Counted from the stretch's first letter, positions 17,278 to 26,373 are shown. The stretch: DNA of 64,000 bases from Pseudoalteromonas luteoviolacea (GCF_018100925.1 NZ_JAGJEH010000014.1:1-64000); one strand, 5' to 3'. Numbers and translations are program-made. The notes: generated by a model not told the origin, from the sequence alone.

Positions 17278-18684
17278 TTATACGCTGTAGTACATTTCAA
17301 ACTCAACAGGGTGAGTTGTCATGTTCAGTTTTTCAACTTCTTGAGACTTAAGTGCAATGTATGCATCAATTAAGTCATCAGTGAATACACCGCCTTGAGT
17401 TAAGAACTCACGGTCAGCGTCAAGAGATGCCAACGCCTCTTCAAGAGATGCGGCAACAGTTGGGATTTCTGCAGCTTCTTCAGCTGGTAGATCGTAAAGA
17501 TCTTTGTCCATTGCATCGCCAGGGTGGATTTTGTTTTTGATGCCGTCAAGGCCAGCCATAAGCATTGCAGAAAACGCAAGGTATGGGTTAGCTGTTGGGT
17601 CAGGGAAGCGCACTTCGATACGACGTGCTTTCTCTGAAGGTACAACCGGAATACGGATTGACGCTGAACGGTTACGTGCAGAGTATGCAAGCATTACTGG
17701 CGCTTCAAATCCTGGTACTAGACGCTTGTATGAGTTAGTTGAAGCATTTGCAAACGCGTTGATTGCTTTAGCGTGCTTGATAATACCACCAATGTAGTAA
17801 AGTGCATCTTCAGATAGGCCGCCATATTTGTCACCTGCGAAGATGTTTTGACCATCTTTTCCTAGTGACTGGTGACAGTGCATACCAGAACCGTTGTCAC
17901 CTACCACTGGTTTAGGCATAAATGTTGCTGTTTTACCGTAGTGGTGTGCCATGTTGTGGATAACGTACTTCATCTCTTGGATTTCGTCCGCTTTGATAAC
18001 CATGGTATTGAAGCGTGTAGCGATTTCGTTTTGACCCGCTGTTGCTACTTCATGGTGGTGTGCTTCGACAACTTGACCGAACTCTTCAAGTACTAGACAA
18101 GTTGCACTTCTCCAGTCTTGTGAAGAGTCTACTGGTGCAACTGGGAAATAACCACCTTTAACGCCTGGGCGGTGACCAGTGTTGCCTTCTTCGTAGCTCT
18201 TGTCAGAGTTCCAAGATGCTTCTTCTGAATCGATTGAGTACATAGAGCCTGACATGTCAGTTTTGTATTTAACATCGTCGAATAAGAAGAACTCAGGTTC
18301 TGGGCCAAATAGTACTGTGTCAGCGATACCAGTAGAGCGCATGTAATCTTCAGCGCGCTTAGCGACTGAACGTGGGTCACGCTCATAGCCTTGCATTGTT
18401 GCAGGTTCTAATACGTCACAACGTACGATCATAGTTGTTTCTTCAGCAAATGGGTCAAGCTTAACTGTGCTTGCATCTGGCATTAATACCATGTCAGATT
18501 CGTTAATGCCTTTCCAACCAGCAATTGATGAACCGTCGAACATTTTACCGTCTTCAAAGAAGTCTTCATCGGCTTGGTGATGAGGGATTGAAACGTGTTG
18601 CTCTTTACCTTTTGTGTCCGTGAAACGTAAATCTACAAACTTAACTTCATTCTCTTTAATAAAATCTAAAACCGATTGTGACAT
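17278..18684 (-). CDS. glnA: Glutamine synthetase, type I
   Basis: Dodecameric enzyme that makes glutamine from glutamate, ammonia and ATP. The 468 residues match the enteric type I-beta length. Visible are the N-terminal beta-grasp domain, MFDGSSIAGW (about 49-58), the metal-ligand strand GPEPEFFLFD, NGSGMHCHQS, the ATP-site RNRSASIRIP, and the adenylylation Tyr in DLYDLPAEE near residue 396. That Tyr means activity is probably tuned by GlnE. Upstream lie a sigma-54 promoter and NtrC sites; ntrB and ntrC follow on the same strand after the DUF4124 gene, the classic glnA–ntrBC cluster. Confidence 0.98.
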   Translation of the reverse strand: MSQSVLDFIKENEVKFVDLRFTDTKGKEQHVSIPHHQADEDFFEDGKMFDGSSIAGWKGINESDMVLMPDASTVKLDPFAEETTMIVRCDVLEPATMQGYERDPRSVAKRAEDYMRSTGIADTVLFGPEPEFFLFDDVKYKTDMSGSMYSIDSEEASWNSDKSYEEGNTGHRPGVKGGYFPVAPVDSSQDWRSATCLVLEEFGQVVEAHHHEVATAGQNEIATRFNTMVIKADEIQEMKYVIHNMAHHYGKTATFMPKPVVGDNGSGMHCHQSLGKDGQNIFAGDKYGGLSEDALYYIGGIIKHAKAINAFANASTNSYKRLVPGFEAPVMLAYSARNRSASIRIPVVPSEKARRIEVRFPDPTANPYLAFSAMLMAGLDGIKNKIHPGDAMDKDLYDLPAEEAAEIPTVAASLEEALASLDADREFLTQGGVFTDDLIDAYIALKSQEVEKLNMTTHPVEFEMYYSV

Positions 18685-18743
18685 GTGTCCTCCGACTCGT
18701 GGGTTATTTTTTGCTGCAATAATTTGCTTAACTGCGTTTCTCT

Positions 18744-18760
18744 AAGCGTGATCTGTGCCA
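18744..18760 (-). promoter_or_regulatory. Sigma-54 promoter of glnA
   Basis: On the minus strand the site reads TGGCACAGATCACGCTT: a perfect -24 TGGCAC and a GC at the correct -12 spacing, although the bases before GC are not TT. The predicted start is near 18734, about 50 bases before the glnA ATG. Confidence 0.75.
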
Positions 18761-18832
18761 AAATTTCAAGTGTTTGAAAAATATGAGTTAATTGTTTTCT
18801 TGATAATAAACAACTGAAAATTGAACTAAATG

Positions 18833-18871
18833 GGTGCACCAATTAAGTACGGTTTGCACTATTTTGGTGCG
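18833..18871 (-). promoter_or_regulatory. NtrC enhancer sites of glnA
   Basis: 18855-18871 reads TGCACTA-TTT-TGGTGCG, a good NtrC site centred about 129 bases upstream of the predicted start. 18835-18841 is a second perfect half-site, TGCACCA, inside the palindrome GGTGCACC at 18833-18840. Two sites at this distance resemble the enteric glnA enhancer. Confidence 0.75.
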
Positions 18872-18897
18872 TTTGCTGTGACTGGTTGTGCCATTGG

Positions 18898-19113
18898 CTA
18901 TTCCAGCCACTCCAATACTTTGAGTGTATGCAAAAATACATGACTAGTACATGTTGGCTGAGCAGCAGAGTCATATTTACAAATGATGTGTAGCATATCT
19001 ATGTGGCTTATTATCAGTACAAATAAACCAGCCGCCACGACAAGCCAAAAGTAACGTCTCAGGAAGGAAATTATCGTAACGCCATACTTTGGCTGGCGGC
19101 TGGTTTGAATCAT
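18898..19113 (-). CDS. Small membrane protein after the FtsX-type permease
   Basis: Possible gene for 71 residues. Its ATG lies 2 bases after the permease stop codon, with AAAGGTG upstream inside the permease end. It has a basic N-terminus (MIQTSRQPKYG), one hydrophobic segment (YFWLVVAAGLFVLIISHIDM, about 21-40) and a short tail with two Cys (ICKYDSAAQPTC), suggesting a single-pass protein with an exported, possibly disulfide-bonded tail. The tight coupling supports a real last gene of the export operon. No family was recognised; coding status is probable but unproven. Confidence 0.5.
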   Translation of the reverse strand: MIQTSRQPKYGVTIISFLRRYFWLVVAAGLFVLIISHIDMLHIICKYDSAAQPTCTSHVFLHTLKVLEWLE

Positions 19114-19115
19114 AG

Positions 19116-21554
19116 TTAGGCACCTTTTAGTGCATATTGCGCTGGTTGGCGAATGATTGTCCAAGTAGATAGCAGGGTGATACCTATGACTAGACTTGCT
19201 ATTAGGGCGACTGGGATAAACCAACTCCACACATTCATCATTTGCATGATGGGCGAAGACGCAGCACTAACGTATCCGATAAGTAATGCGCAGGTGGCCG
19301 CAGCGGCTGCGATTAAAAATGGCTGCATATTTTCTATCAGTACCAGCTTGAAAATTGCTACAGGGGTTGCGCCAATTGACATTCTAATACCTAGCTCATA
19401 GCGTCTTAATGCAATGGCATAACGAAATACGCCGTAAATACCAATACCTGCTAATATCACCGCGACCACTGAAAGCACAATAGTAAAAATACTGGCAACG
19501 CGCTGTGATTTAAGGTGCGAGGACAAAATTTGCTCTGTGGTTTGTAAGTCATAAACGCGTATTTGTGAATGTACTTCCGCCAGCAAATCATTAATGCCTT
19601 GTCGAGTGAGTTGCACGTTGGGTTTTGTTTCGACCACAATAGTTGGGTACCCGGTATTCACTCGAGGGCGGTATATACGTGAGATCGGTGGTTGGTTGGG
19701 CAGGTTCAAGTTACCTACGATACCTACTACCGTGATAGGGTCGCTTGAGTTTCGTGCATACAATTTGGCGCCAATAGGCTCTTGCCCTGAGGCTTTAATC
19801 ACATCTGCCATATATTCATTGATGATCACCACAGGTGCTCTATCTCTGGCTTCAGCATCAGTAAAGTGTCGCCCTTGAGTCAAGGTCAATCCGAATGTTT
19901 CAAAATAAACGCGTGTACCCCAGACGAGTTTGTGTGTCACGATAGGCTTATCCATACCGGGCTCTAATTGTGAGTGATATGAAGCAAATTGCTCTAGCCA
20001 ATAGGCGATAGGTGGATAGCCGCCAATCCCTGCACGCACAATGTCACTGTGTTGGTTAAGTCGCTCTGTTGCTTCTAGTACCAGTGTGGCACGTTGCTCA
20101 GTAGACATGTCATTGAGTAAGGTCCCAACGTTCAGGGCGATCTGTGAAGTATTTTCAGTATTGATGTGCGTTGGTGCTGTGAGTTGTGCCCAGCTTTGCT
20201 TGAAAATACTCACACATAATACAAGCAGAGAGATGCAAAAAAATACCTGCATTGATACCAGTGCTTGGCGCGTACGCTTAGAGACTTGTACGCCAGAACC
20301 CTTACCACTGCTTTGCAATGCACCAATAATGGCATTGTAATTCAGTTGCTTGCTGACCGCCCAAGCGAGTGCGAAATTAAGAATGAGTGTTAAGACAATC
20401 GCAAATAGCACAGTGTTTATGTTGAGGCTGAGTTCATTTAAACGTGCAAGTGGACCTGCATATCCAGCTTTTAATAAGCCCAAAATAAGGCTTACAATAG
20501 CGGTGGCAACAATGAGTGCGGCAGCGAATAGCAAGGATAATTCAACCAGTACTTGTTTGAATAAGTGGTGAGGCTGCGCACCTAATGCGGCTTGAATAGC
20601 AAAAGCACGTTGTTGCTCAACAGCACGGGATAGAACGAGGTTGCCGACATTGCTGAGGGCAATAAGCAGCAGTACTACACTGCCTGCGAGCATCATGACA
20701 CTGGTATTGCCTGCATCGCCAATAATACGTGATTTGTAAGTGGTAAAGCGCCATTTAACTTCGGTATTGGCGACGGTAGGATCATTTGCAACTGCTGCTG
20801 GATAGCGTGCCATCACCCAGTTATTGAGTGCTAGCTGAGTGCGGTTGAGATCCGTATCTTTGGCTAATTTACCGACCAAGTGAACCTGATTAGATGAAAA
20901 TGTCCATAGTGGCTCTTGAGTATCACGGTAATCGTATGGTAGCCAGACATCGGTGCGCCAAGTGGGAGTTGCCAATACCGGCTCTGCGAAGTGTTCAGCT
21001 GTTACGCCAATGATGACAAAGCTAATGCCTTTGAAAGTAACCGAGCGATACAGTACTTCACTACTGCCACCGAAGTGAGATTGCCAGACATCGTATGAAA
21101 TAATGGCAACCGGTTGATTGCTGTCGAGCCCCTCATCTTTTGTAAAGTGACGCCCTAATGCCAGCGGTGCATCAATGATCTGCATAAACTCAGGTGTGAT
21201 AGCACCCATATTAAAGGTGGGGCTGTTCGGTAAGCTTTGCTCAACATCAATACTGATATTGTGCAGGGCAAAAGTCTCGATACCTGGGTGCTGATCTTTA
21301 TAGGCTTCAATTGCGCCGAGAAAGGGCAGGTAATTTTCACGCTTTACTTCACCGTCAGCCAGCAGTTGGCCTTGGACCAAGAACAGCCTATCCTGATCAG
21401 GATAAGGCAGTGGTGCAGCGATAATTTGGTAGTTCAAATTATACATAGCCACCATCACACCCAAAGTGACGCCTAAGGTCATGATGATGGTTAGTGCATA
21501 GCTTTTAACTCTTGCTAGGCTTTTGATAGCGATTAATAAATTGTGTTTCAGCAT
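19116..21554 (-). CDS. ABC transporter permease, FtsX/MacB type, duplicated
   Basis: Inner-membrane permease of 812 residues with eight membrane segments in two FtsX-like halves. Each half has one N-terminal helix, a large periplasmic MacB-type domain and three C-terminal helices. TM1 is near residues 17-38, the first triplet near 280-400, TM5 near 428-448 and the last triplet near 690-805. It is twice the size of E. coli FtsX-type units, so one chain may supply both halves of the transporter. It follows the ATPase gene by 12 bases. MacB relatives export peptides, toxins and antibiotics from the periplasm; the substrate here is unknown. Confidence 0.9.
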   Translation of the reverse strand: MLKHNLLIAIKSLARVKSYALTIIMTLGVTLGVMVAMYNLNYQIIAAPLPYPDQDRLFLVQGQLLADGEVKRENYLPFLGAIEAYKDQHPGIETFALHNISIDVEQSLPNSPTFNMGAITPEFMQIIDAPLALGRHFTKDEGLDSNQPVAIISYDVWQSHFGGSSEVLYRSVTFKGISFVIIGVTAEHFAEPVLATPTWRTDVWLPYDYRDTQEPLWTFSSNQVHLVGKLAKDTDLNRTQLALNNWVMARYPAAVANDPTVANTEVKWRFTTYKSRIIGDAGNTSVMMLAGSVVLLLIALSNVGNLVLSRAVEQQRAFAIQAALGAQPHHLFKQVLVELSLLFAAALIVATAIVSLILGLLKAGYAGPLARLNELSLNINTVLFAIVLTLILNFALAWAVSKQLNYNAIIGALQSSGKGSGVQVSKRTRQALVSMQVFFCISLLVLCVSIFKQSWAQLTAPTHINTENTSQIALNVGTLLNDMSTEQRATLVLEATERLNQHSDIVRAGIGGYPPIAYWLEQFASYHSQLEPGMDKPIVTHKLVWGTRVYFETFGLTLTQGRHFTDAEARDRAPVVIINEYMADVIKASGQEPIGAKLYARNSSDPITVVGIVGNLNLPNQPPISRIYRPRVNTGYPTIVVETKPNVQLTRQGINDLLAEVHSQIRVYDLQTTEQILSSHLKSQRVASIFTIVLSVVAVILAGIGIYGVFRYAIALRRYELGIRMSIGATPVAIFKLVLIENMQPFLIAAAAATCALLIGYVSAASSPIMQMMNVWSWFIPVALIASLVIGITLLSTWTIIRQPAQYALKGA

Positions 21555-21566
21555 AATGACACCTAC

Positions 21567-22298
21567 TTACTGTGCAAGTGGAATTTTAAACGCATGCTCA
21601 AGGTCGCTATGCTCTTCACTGTCGATAATTTTGCCATCGAGCAAATGTAGCTGCCGAGTAGCCATGTCGGCATAGCGTGGATCGTGAGTCACCATGCATA
21701 AAGTGGTGCCTTCAGCATTAAGTTGTTGCAACATTGCCATCACGGCATCGCCATTGATTGAATCGAGGTTACCTGTCGGTTCATCGACCAACAGCATGCT
21801 TGGCTGTCCAACCAGTGCTCTGGCAATGGCAATACGTTGCTGTTGACCACCGGAAAGTTGGTTGGGCTTGTGGTTTGCACGGTGGCTCATGTCTACTTTG
21901 GCAAGGCAAGTTTCCACGGCTTGTTTGATCTGCTGCTCTGGCAGCGGCTCTTTTCGGTATCTTAGAGGCAGCGCTACATTGTCGTATACAGTCAGTTCAT
22001 CAATCAGGTTAAATGACTGGAATATAAAACCGATTTTTTCATTACGGATATAAGCTGATTGCGCCAAAGTAAGTTGGCTGACTTCTTCACCCTCAATTTG
22101 ATATTTCCCTGAGCTAGGCATATCCAGTAGCCCTAAAATGGACAATAAAGTTGATTTACCGCAGCCTGAAGGGCCACAGATTGACACAAAGTCACCGCGA
22201 TAAATGGTGAGATCTATGCCCCTTAATGCATGGGTTTCCATTTCTTCGGTGTTGAATACTTTGGTCACATCTGACATTGTTAGTACGCTTTCTTTCAT
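21567..22298 (-). CDS. ABC transporter ATP-binding protein, LolD/MacB type
   Basis: Cytoplasmic ATPase of 243 residues that powers the downstream FtsX-type permease. It has Walker A GPSGCGKST (about 41-49), a Q-loop in FIFQSFNLI, signature LSGGQQQR (about 147-154), Walker B MLLVDEPTGNLD and switch His in MVTHDPR. The short family-specific C-terminal tail is acidic. It lies between the adaptor and permease genes with short spacers, in the order adaptor, ATPase, permease, which is the usual tripartite MacAB-like arrangement. Confidence 0.93.
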   Translation of the reverse strand: MKESVLTMSDVTKVFNTEEMETHALRGIDLTIYRGDFVSICGPSGCGKSTLLSILGLLDMPSSGKYQIEGEEVSQLTLAQSAYIRNEKIGFIFQSFNLIDELTVYDNVALPLRYRKEPLPEQQIKQAVETCLAKVDMSHRANHKPNQLSGGQQQRIAIARALVGQPSMLLVDEPTGNLDSINGDAVMAMLQQLNAEGTTLCMVTHDPRYADMATRQLHLLDGKIIDSEEHSDLEHAFKIPLAQ

Positions 22299-22332
22299 GT
22301 CTAAATCCTTTGCTTAATTCTTGTTATTGGGT

Positions 22333-23580
22333 TCAAAGTAACGTGATGGCTTTATGTTCACTGTGCTGTGTCATATCAGAGAGAATGACGCGCTGGTTTT
22401 CTTGCGCACCTTGCAGAATTTGCAAGTGTCGACCTGCGTCTTTGCCGAATCGTACTGTGGTTGCAACAGCTTGATCCCCGTCGATGATGTAAATCTCAGT
22501 CGCACTATGGGCTTGCTTATTCGCTGGGCGCTCTACATATAAAGTGTTGCTTAATTGGCTAGTGAGGATTTCAGCTTCGACGCTTAACTCCGGTCTGGCC
22601 GACTCAGGTACGCCCTCGGTAAAAGACAGTTCCACTTCGATGGTGCCATCTTGCACTTGTGGCGTGATCCGAGTGACGGTAGCGGGAGCGCGTTCACGAC
22701 GCGTATCGATTGTGGCAGTTTGTCCTACTTTGATTTGCTCCGCTTTTGATTGCGGTACGCGGATCAGCGCTTGTAAGTCAGAGTTACTCCCTACTTGCGC
22801 TAACTCTTGGCCCGCTGACACACTTTGACCGAGCTCAACGGCGAGACGTTGGATGGTACCGCTGATCCCCGCTGTGACTTCTAGCTGCTGAGCGCGTTGC
22901 TCCAATCTGACTAAGTTTGAGCGCGCTTGGTTCACTTGTTGTTGAGATATTTCAATATCTTCTTGATGTAATTGTGCCAGCTGCGCTATGCGTTGGCGCT
23001 GCAATTCGGCACGTGCACCTAACTGTTGTTCCTCTAGCTCTGCGGTTTGCACATCTAAGGCTGGTATCACGCCTTGGTCGCGCAGCACTTGCTGTGCTTG
23101 GCGGCGCAATACCAGCGATTGATGCTCGCTCTCAAGCTGAGCTTGAGTGGCTTTTTCTGAGAGGCGCTCGCGCTGATTGGCAAGCTTTTGACGGCGCAAA
23201 TTTGCTTCTTGCTCTTCCAGTGCCATACGTGCAGTTTCGATCGACTGCTTGAGGTCGGGATCTTGCATTCTTAAAATCACAGAGTCCGGTGTTACAACCG
23301 CACCTGGGCGCAGTAGTATTTCGCTGACAGTGGCACTACTTTGTGCTGTTAACAGCTTTTGTTGGTTGGAACGCAGTACGCCATATCCATCAACTTGGAT
23401 AGCCAAATCACCCCGATGTACCGTCGCGACAATTAAGCTACTCCGTTGTAAGCTGGTGGAGTTCGATGATGAAGAGAAGTGAAATACACCGCCTAGCACA
23501 GAGGCACAGATGACTAGTGCCGTGATCTTTCTCTTGAGAGAGAGTTTTGGCGAGACTGTTTTTGATCTAACGATGTCCAT
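22333..23580 (-). CDS. Efflux periplasmic adaptor (HlyD/MacA type)
   Basis: Membrane-fusion protein of 415 residues linking the inner-membrane transporter to an outer-membrane channel. It has an N-terminal anchor helix (about 18-36), a lipoyl half-motif near residue 60, a long helical hairpin rich in Gln, Glu and Arg (about 110-230), the second lipoyl half (SGTIQRLAVELGQSVSAGQEL, about 240-260) and a C-terminal beta-barrel region. It is the first gene of the export operon, just downstream of a sigma-54 promoter and a long palindrome. No outer-membrane TolC-like gene is adjacent, so a shared TolC is likely. Confidence 0.9.
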   Translation of the reverse strand: MDIVRSKTVSPKLSLKRKITALVICASVLGGVFHFSSSSNSTSLQRSSLIVATVHRGDLAIQVDGYGVLRSNQQKLLTAQSSATVSEILLRPGAVVTPDSVILRMQDPDLKQSIETARMALEEQEANLRRQKLANQRERLSEKATQAQLESEHQSLVLRRQAQQVLRDQGVIPALDVQTAELEEQQLGARAELQRQRIAQLAQLHQEDIEISQQQVNQARSNLVRLEQRAQQLEVTAGISGTIQRLAVELGQSVSAGQELAQVGSNSDLQALIRVPQSKAEQIKVGQTATIDTRRERAPATVTRITPQVQDGTIEVELSFTEGVPESARPELSVEAEILTSQLSNTLYVERPANKQAHSATEIYIIDGDQAVATTVRFGKDAGRHLQILQGAQENQRVILSDMTQHSEHKAITLL

Positions 23581-23617
23581 ATTTATCTTTATTATTTATT
23601 GATGATGTAAAGGATTG

Positions 23618-23633
23618 AGCAAGCCATATGCCA
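23618..23633 (-). promoter_or_regulatory. Sigma-54 promoter of the export operon
   Basis: On the minus strand the site reads TGGCATATGGCTTGCT: -24 TGGCA and -12 TTGCT at exact sigma-54 spacing. The predicted start is near 23607, 27 bases before the adaptor ATG. The NtrC-type regulator encoded just upstream is the obvious activator. Confidence 0.75.
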
Positions 23634-23681
23634 AAATATAAAGCATTGATTTAGTTGTTGTTTTTGTTTTTTCTTTTTTGT

Positions 23682-23723
23682 TTTAATATAGTTAGGTCCG
23701 AAACTGGACCTCACTATATTAAA
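23682..23723. promoter_or_regulatory. 18-bp-arm palindrome, candidate enhancer site
   Basis: Arms TTTAATATAGTTAGGTCC and GGACCTCACTATATTAAA pair with one mismatch around GAAACT. It lies about 75-116 bases upstream of the predicted sigma-54 start, the usual enhancer distance. It is also 10 bases after the kinase stop, but no T run follows in either direction, so a simple terminator is less likely. Confidence 0.6.
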
Positions 23724-23732
23724 TTCGGACAC

Positions 23733-25031
23733 TCAAGAAGTAGGTTGCGTCAATGAGATCACAGCACAAGCGCCGCGATGTCCATCGGTGCGATTCATTA
23801 ACAGTAACTGGCCATTCATTTGTTCCGTGAGGTGTTGGCACAACATCAAACCAATACCTTCACCGCGCTCTTTGGTGGAATAAAAGGGAACAAAAAGGTT
23901 ATCAGGATTGCTTAGGCCATGGCCATTGTCAGTGAGGCTTATCGTCGCAGATTGGTTTTTAAGCTTCAATGATAGGGTCAGTTGCGGTCGATCTGTACAG
24001 GCTTCCAATGCATTTTTGGTTAAATTGATAAGTACTTGTTTAAGGAGTGTTGCATCGCAATACAGTTGTAAATGTTGACCTTCGAGGTGCCAATTTGCTT
24101 GGGGGAATAAAGATGTGAGTTCCGTGCATACCCGCTCAAAAGGCTGCTCATAGGCTTTAACTGTGACACTTTGCTGTAATTGCGCGTACCTTTTGACAAA
24201 CTCAGCGAGGTGTTGGCAACGTTCTACAATTACCTCGAAAGCGGCGCTATCACGTTCGCTCGTTGCTCTGTGTTTGAGCCTTTCCAGCATTGTACTGACA
24301 GGTGTCAAGGAGTTGCGGATCTCATGACTAATGACCCGGATCAACCTCTGCCACGCTTTGAGCTCTTGCCCTCTTAATGCAATTTGGATATCTGTCATGA
24401 CCAACAAGTGATAGGTGTGTCCGTTGTGATTAAAGTTACTATGACGTACTTGCCAACGTTGTTGGTTTTTTTCATCTTTAAAGTGCCAATCGGGCTGGTG
24501 CTCCAAGCCCAGTCGAGCGGCAGTAGTAAAACGCAGTGTTTGCCAAGGTTTGTCAAATAATGCGCCACAGGCCTGATTGCCAAAACTTAATTGTAAGCGT
24601 TCGTCGAATACTAAAATAGGGGTGTTTAGCTGTTTCACCAGCCGAAGTAGTAATATTGAATCTTTGTTTTCACTCTCTTTTGATGTAAGTAAGTCATTAC
24701 TTAAATTGTTGAGCTGGTGGTGAAACTGACCAACGACCCCGGCAGAGAAGTGGGCTTTTGCCTGTTGGCTAAAGTCTTGATTTCGACATGACTCCAATTG
24801 AAATGTGCTGCGTAAATAGGAGGACTTTACTTGGGTGATAATACGGTAAAATATCCAAATAGTTATGCCGATCCAAGTTACTAAACAGCTTATGGTTACA
24901 ATGTTTAAAAGAGGCTTTCCCTGAACCAGACCAAATTGCCAGCAAATAGTGAGTAAGCTTATTTGCACTAGGATTAACATTAGGCATTGCCTTTTCCAAA
25001 AGCCTTCTAGGCTATTATTCTTCCAATGCAT
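23733..25031 (-). CDS. Sensor histidine kinase, NtrB-like
   Basis: Membrane kinase of 432 residues. Two N-terminal helices (about 15-35 and 42-62) enclose a very short periplasmic loop, followed by a PAS-like region (about 125-215), an H-box ISHEIRNSLTP with the phospho-acceptor His near 235, and a HATPase domain with the N-box INLTKNALEA, TDNGHGL and GEGIGLMLC. With so little periplasmic sequence, the signal is probably sensed in the membrane or cytoplasm. Its start overlaps the regulator gene by 17 bases, so the two form a two-component pair that probably controls the adjacent export operon. Confidence 0.92.
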   Translation of the reverse strand: MHWKNNSLEGFWKRQCLMLILVQISLLTICWQFGLVQGKPLLNIVTISCLVTWIGITIWIFYRIITQVKSSYLRSTFQLESCRNQDFSQQAKAHFSAGVVGQFHHQLNNLSNDLLTSKESENKDSILLLRLVKQLNTPILVFDERLQLSFGNQACGALFDKPWQTLRFTTAARLGLEHQPDWHFKDEKNQQRWQVRHSNFNHNGHTYHLLVMTDIQIALRGQELKAWQRLIRVISHEIRNSLTPVSTMLERLKHRATSERDSAAFEVIVERCQHLAEFVKRYAQLQQSVTVKAYEQPFERVCTELTSLFPQANWHLEGQHLQLYCDATLLKQVLINLTKNALEACTDRPQLTLSLKLKNQSATISLTDNGHGLSNPDNLFVPFYSTKERGEGIGLMLCQHLTEQMNGQLLLMNRTDGHRGACAVISLTQPTS

Positions 25032-26373
25032 ATTTTTCTAACCGCCGATACAGCGCCTGTTTGGTGATCCCTAGCTGTTGAGCTGCTTTGTTCTTATTGC
25101 CTTCAAATTTATTCAGTGCTTGCACAATAAGGTGTTTTTCCGCTTCTTCCAGCGTCATCTCTGGCAGTGTACTTTCGAGGCTATTTACTTGGGCATGGGG
25201 TAGATGTAAATCACGAGCGAGAATGACACCATCTTGGCAGAGCAATACAGCCCTTTCTATTAAGTGACTTAGCTCTCGTGTATTGCCGGGCCAGTCATAT
25301 TGTATCAATGCCTGCTTAGCACAGGGCGCGATAGTGAGGTTTGGCTTATTATATTTGGCGCCATGGTGAGTTAAAAAGTGTTCGGCAAGTGGTACAATAT
25401 CATCAATGCGTTCACGTAAAGCGGGGATAGTAAAAGCGAATGTATTGAGACGATAATACAGGTCTTGTCGAAACTCACTCTTCGCAATAAGTTTTTCAAA
25501 CTCCGCATTGGTTGCGCTGATAAGCCGAACATCACTGGTTAGGGTTTTGCTCGACCCCACCATTTCAAATTCACCTGTTTCCAATACTCTGAGTAATTTT
25601 GCTTGCTGAGCCAGTGGTAAGGTGCCTATTTCGTCTAAAAATAAGGTACCTTGGTGTGCCAATGCAAAACGGCCAACTCGTTCTGATTTTGCATCGGTAA
25701 ATGCGCCTTTGACGTGACCAAATAATTCGCTTTCGAATAGTTGTTCTGGAATGGCAGCCATATTGAGTGAAATAAATGGCTGTGCATTGCGCTGCGATTG
25801 ATTGTGGATCCAAGTTGCAATGTGACTTTTTCCTACACCATTTTCACCTGTGATAAGAATATTTGCATCGGTTTGTGCCACAGCGTTGAGTTGCGCCATC
25901 AGTTGTTGCATGACAGTACTTTGCCATATGGGTTTATCACAGTTGGGCTTGAGTACTTGTTTGAGCGCGGTGTTATTTTTTTGCAGTCCTGATATGGTCA
26001 GTTGTTGCTGAATAACTTGTTCGAGGCGCTGGTTTTGCCAAGGCTTTTCAATAAAATCGACCGCCCCAAGTTGCATTGCCTGCACTACTAAATCAGTGTT
26101 TGACCAGGCTGTTATCGCAATGACAGGGATATCGATAGCCTCTCTTTTTAGACCGCGCAAGAAACGCAATCCTTCTTCACCTGAAGTGGAGTCTAAATCA
26201 AAATTCATGTCGAGCATGATCAAGGCTGGCTGTGTATGGCGGAGAAACTCATGGGCTTGTACGGGGTTTTCCACTTCTTCGACTTGATAGCCAAAATCTT
26301 CCAAGACAAAGCGCGCTGCGAGTCTAACTTCGCGATTATCTTCCACAATCAGAATTAAAGACTGTGATTTCAT
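25015..26373 (-). CDS. Sigma-54-dependent response regulator
   Basis: NtrC-family activator of 452 residues from the start at 26373 (MKSQSLILIVEDN), which has an AAAGGAA ribosome site; an upstream in-frame ATG at 26454 is unlikely. It has a receiver domain with phospho-acceptor Asp in IMLDMNFD, an AAA+ domain with GENGVGKS, Walker B-like GTLFLDEIG, and a Fis-type helix-turn-helix at the C-terminus (NKNKAAQQLGITKQALYRRL). The sigma-54-contacting loop reads GAFTDA rather than GAFTGA, a known natural variant. It is paired with the overlapping kinase and probably activates the export operon at 18.9-23.6 kb. Confidence 0.93.
   Translation of the reverse strand: MKSQSLILIVEDNREVRLAARFVLEDFGYQVEEVENPVQAHEFLRHTQPALIMLDMNFDLDSTSGEEGLRFLRGLKREAIDIPVIAITAWSNTDLVVQAMQLGAVDFIEKPWQNQRLEQVIQQQLTISGLQKNNTALKQVLKPNCDKPIWQSTVMQQLMAQLNAVAQTDANILITGENGVGKSHIATWIHNQSQRNAQPFISLNMAAIPEQLFESELFGHVKGAFTDAKSERVGRFALAHQGTLFLDEIGTLPLAQQAKLLRVLETGEFEMVGSSKTLTSDVRLISATNAEFEKLIAKSEFRQDLYYRLNTFAFTIPALRERIDDIVPLAEHFLTHHGAKYNKPNLTIAPCAKQALIQYDWPGNTRELSHLIERAVLLCQDGVILARDLHLPHAQVNSLESTLPEMTLEEAEKHLIVQALNKFEGNKNKAAQQLGITKQALYRRLEKYALEE

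Noticed and set aside
19116..23580. The MacAB-like operon as part of a RiPP gene cluster with the 13234 peptide
   Set aside because: About 6 kb of ntr/glnA genes separate them, and its own regulator and sigma-54 promoter suggest an independent unit. Possible but unsupported.
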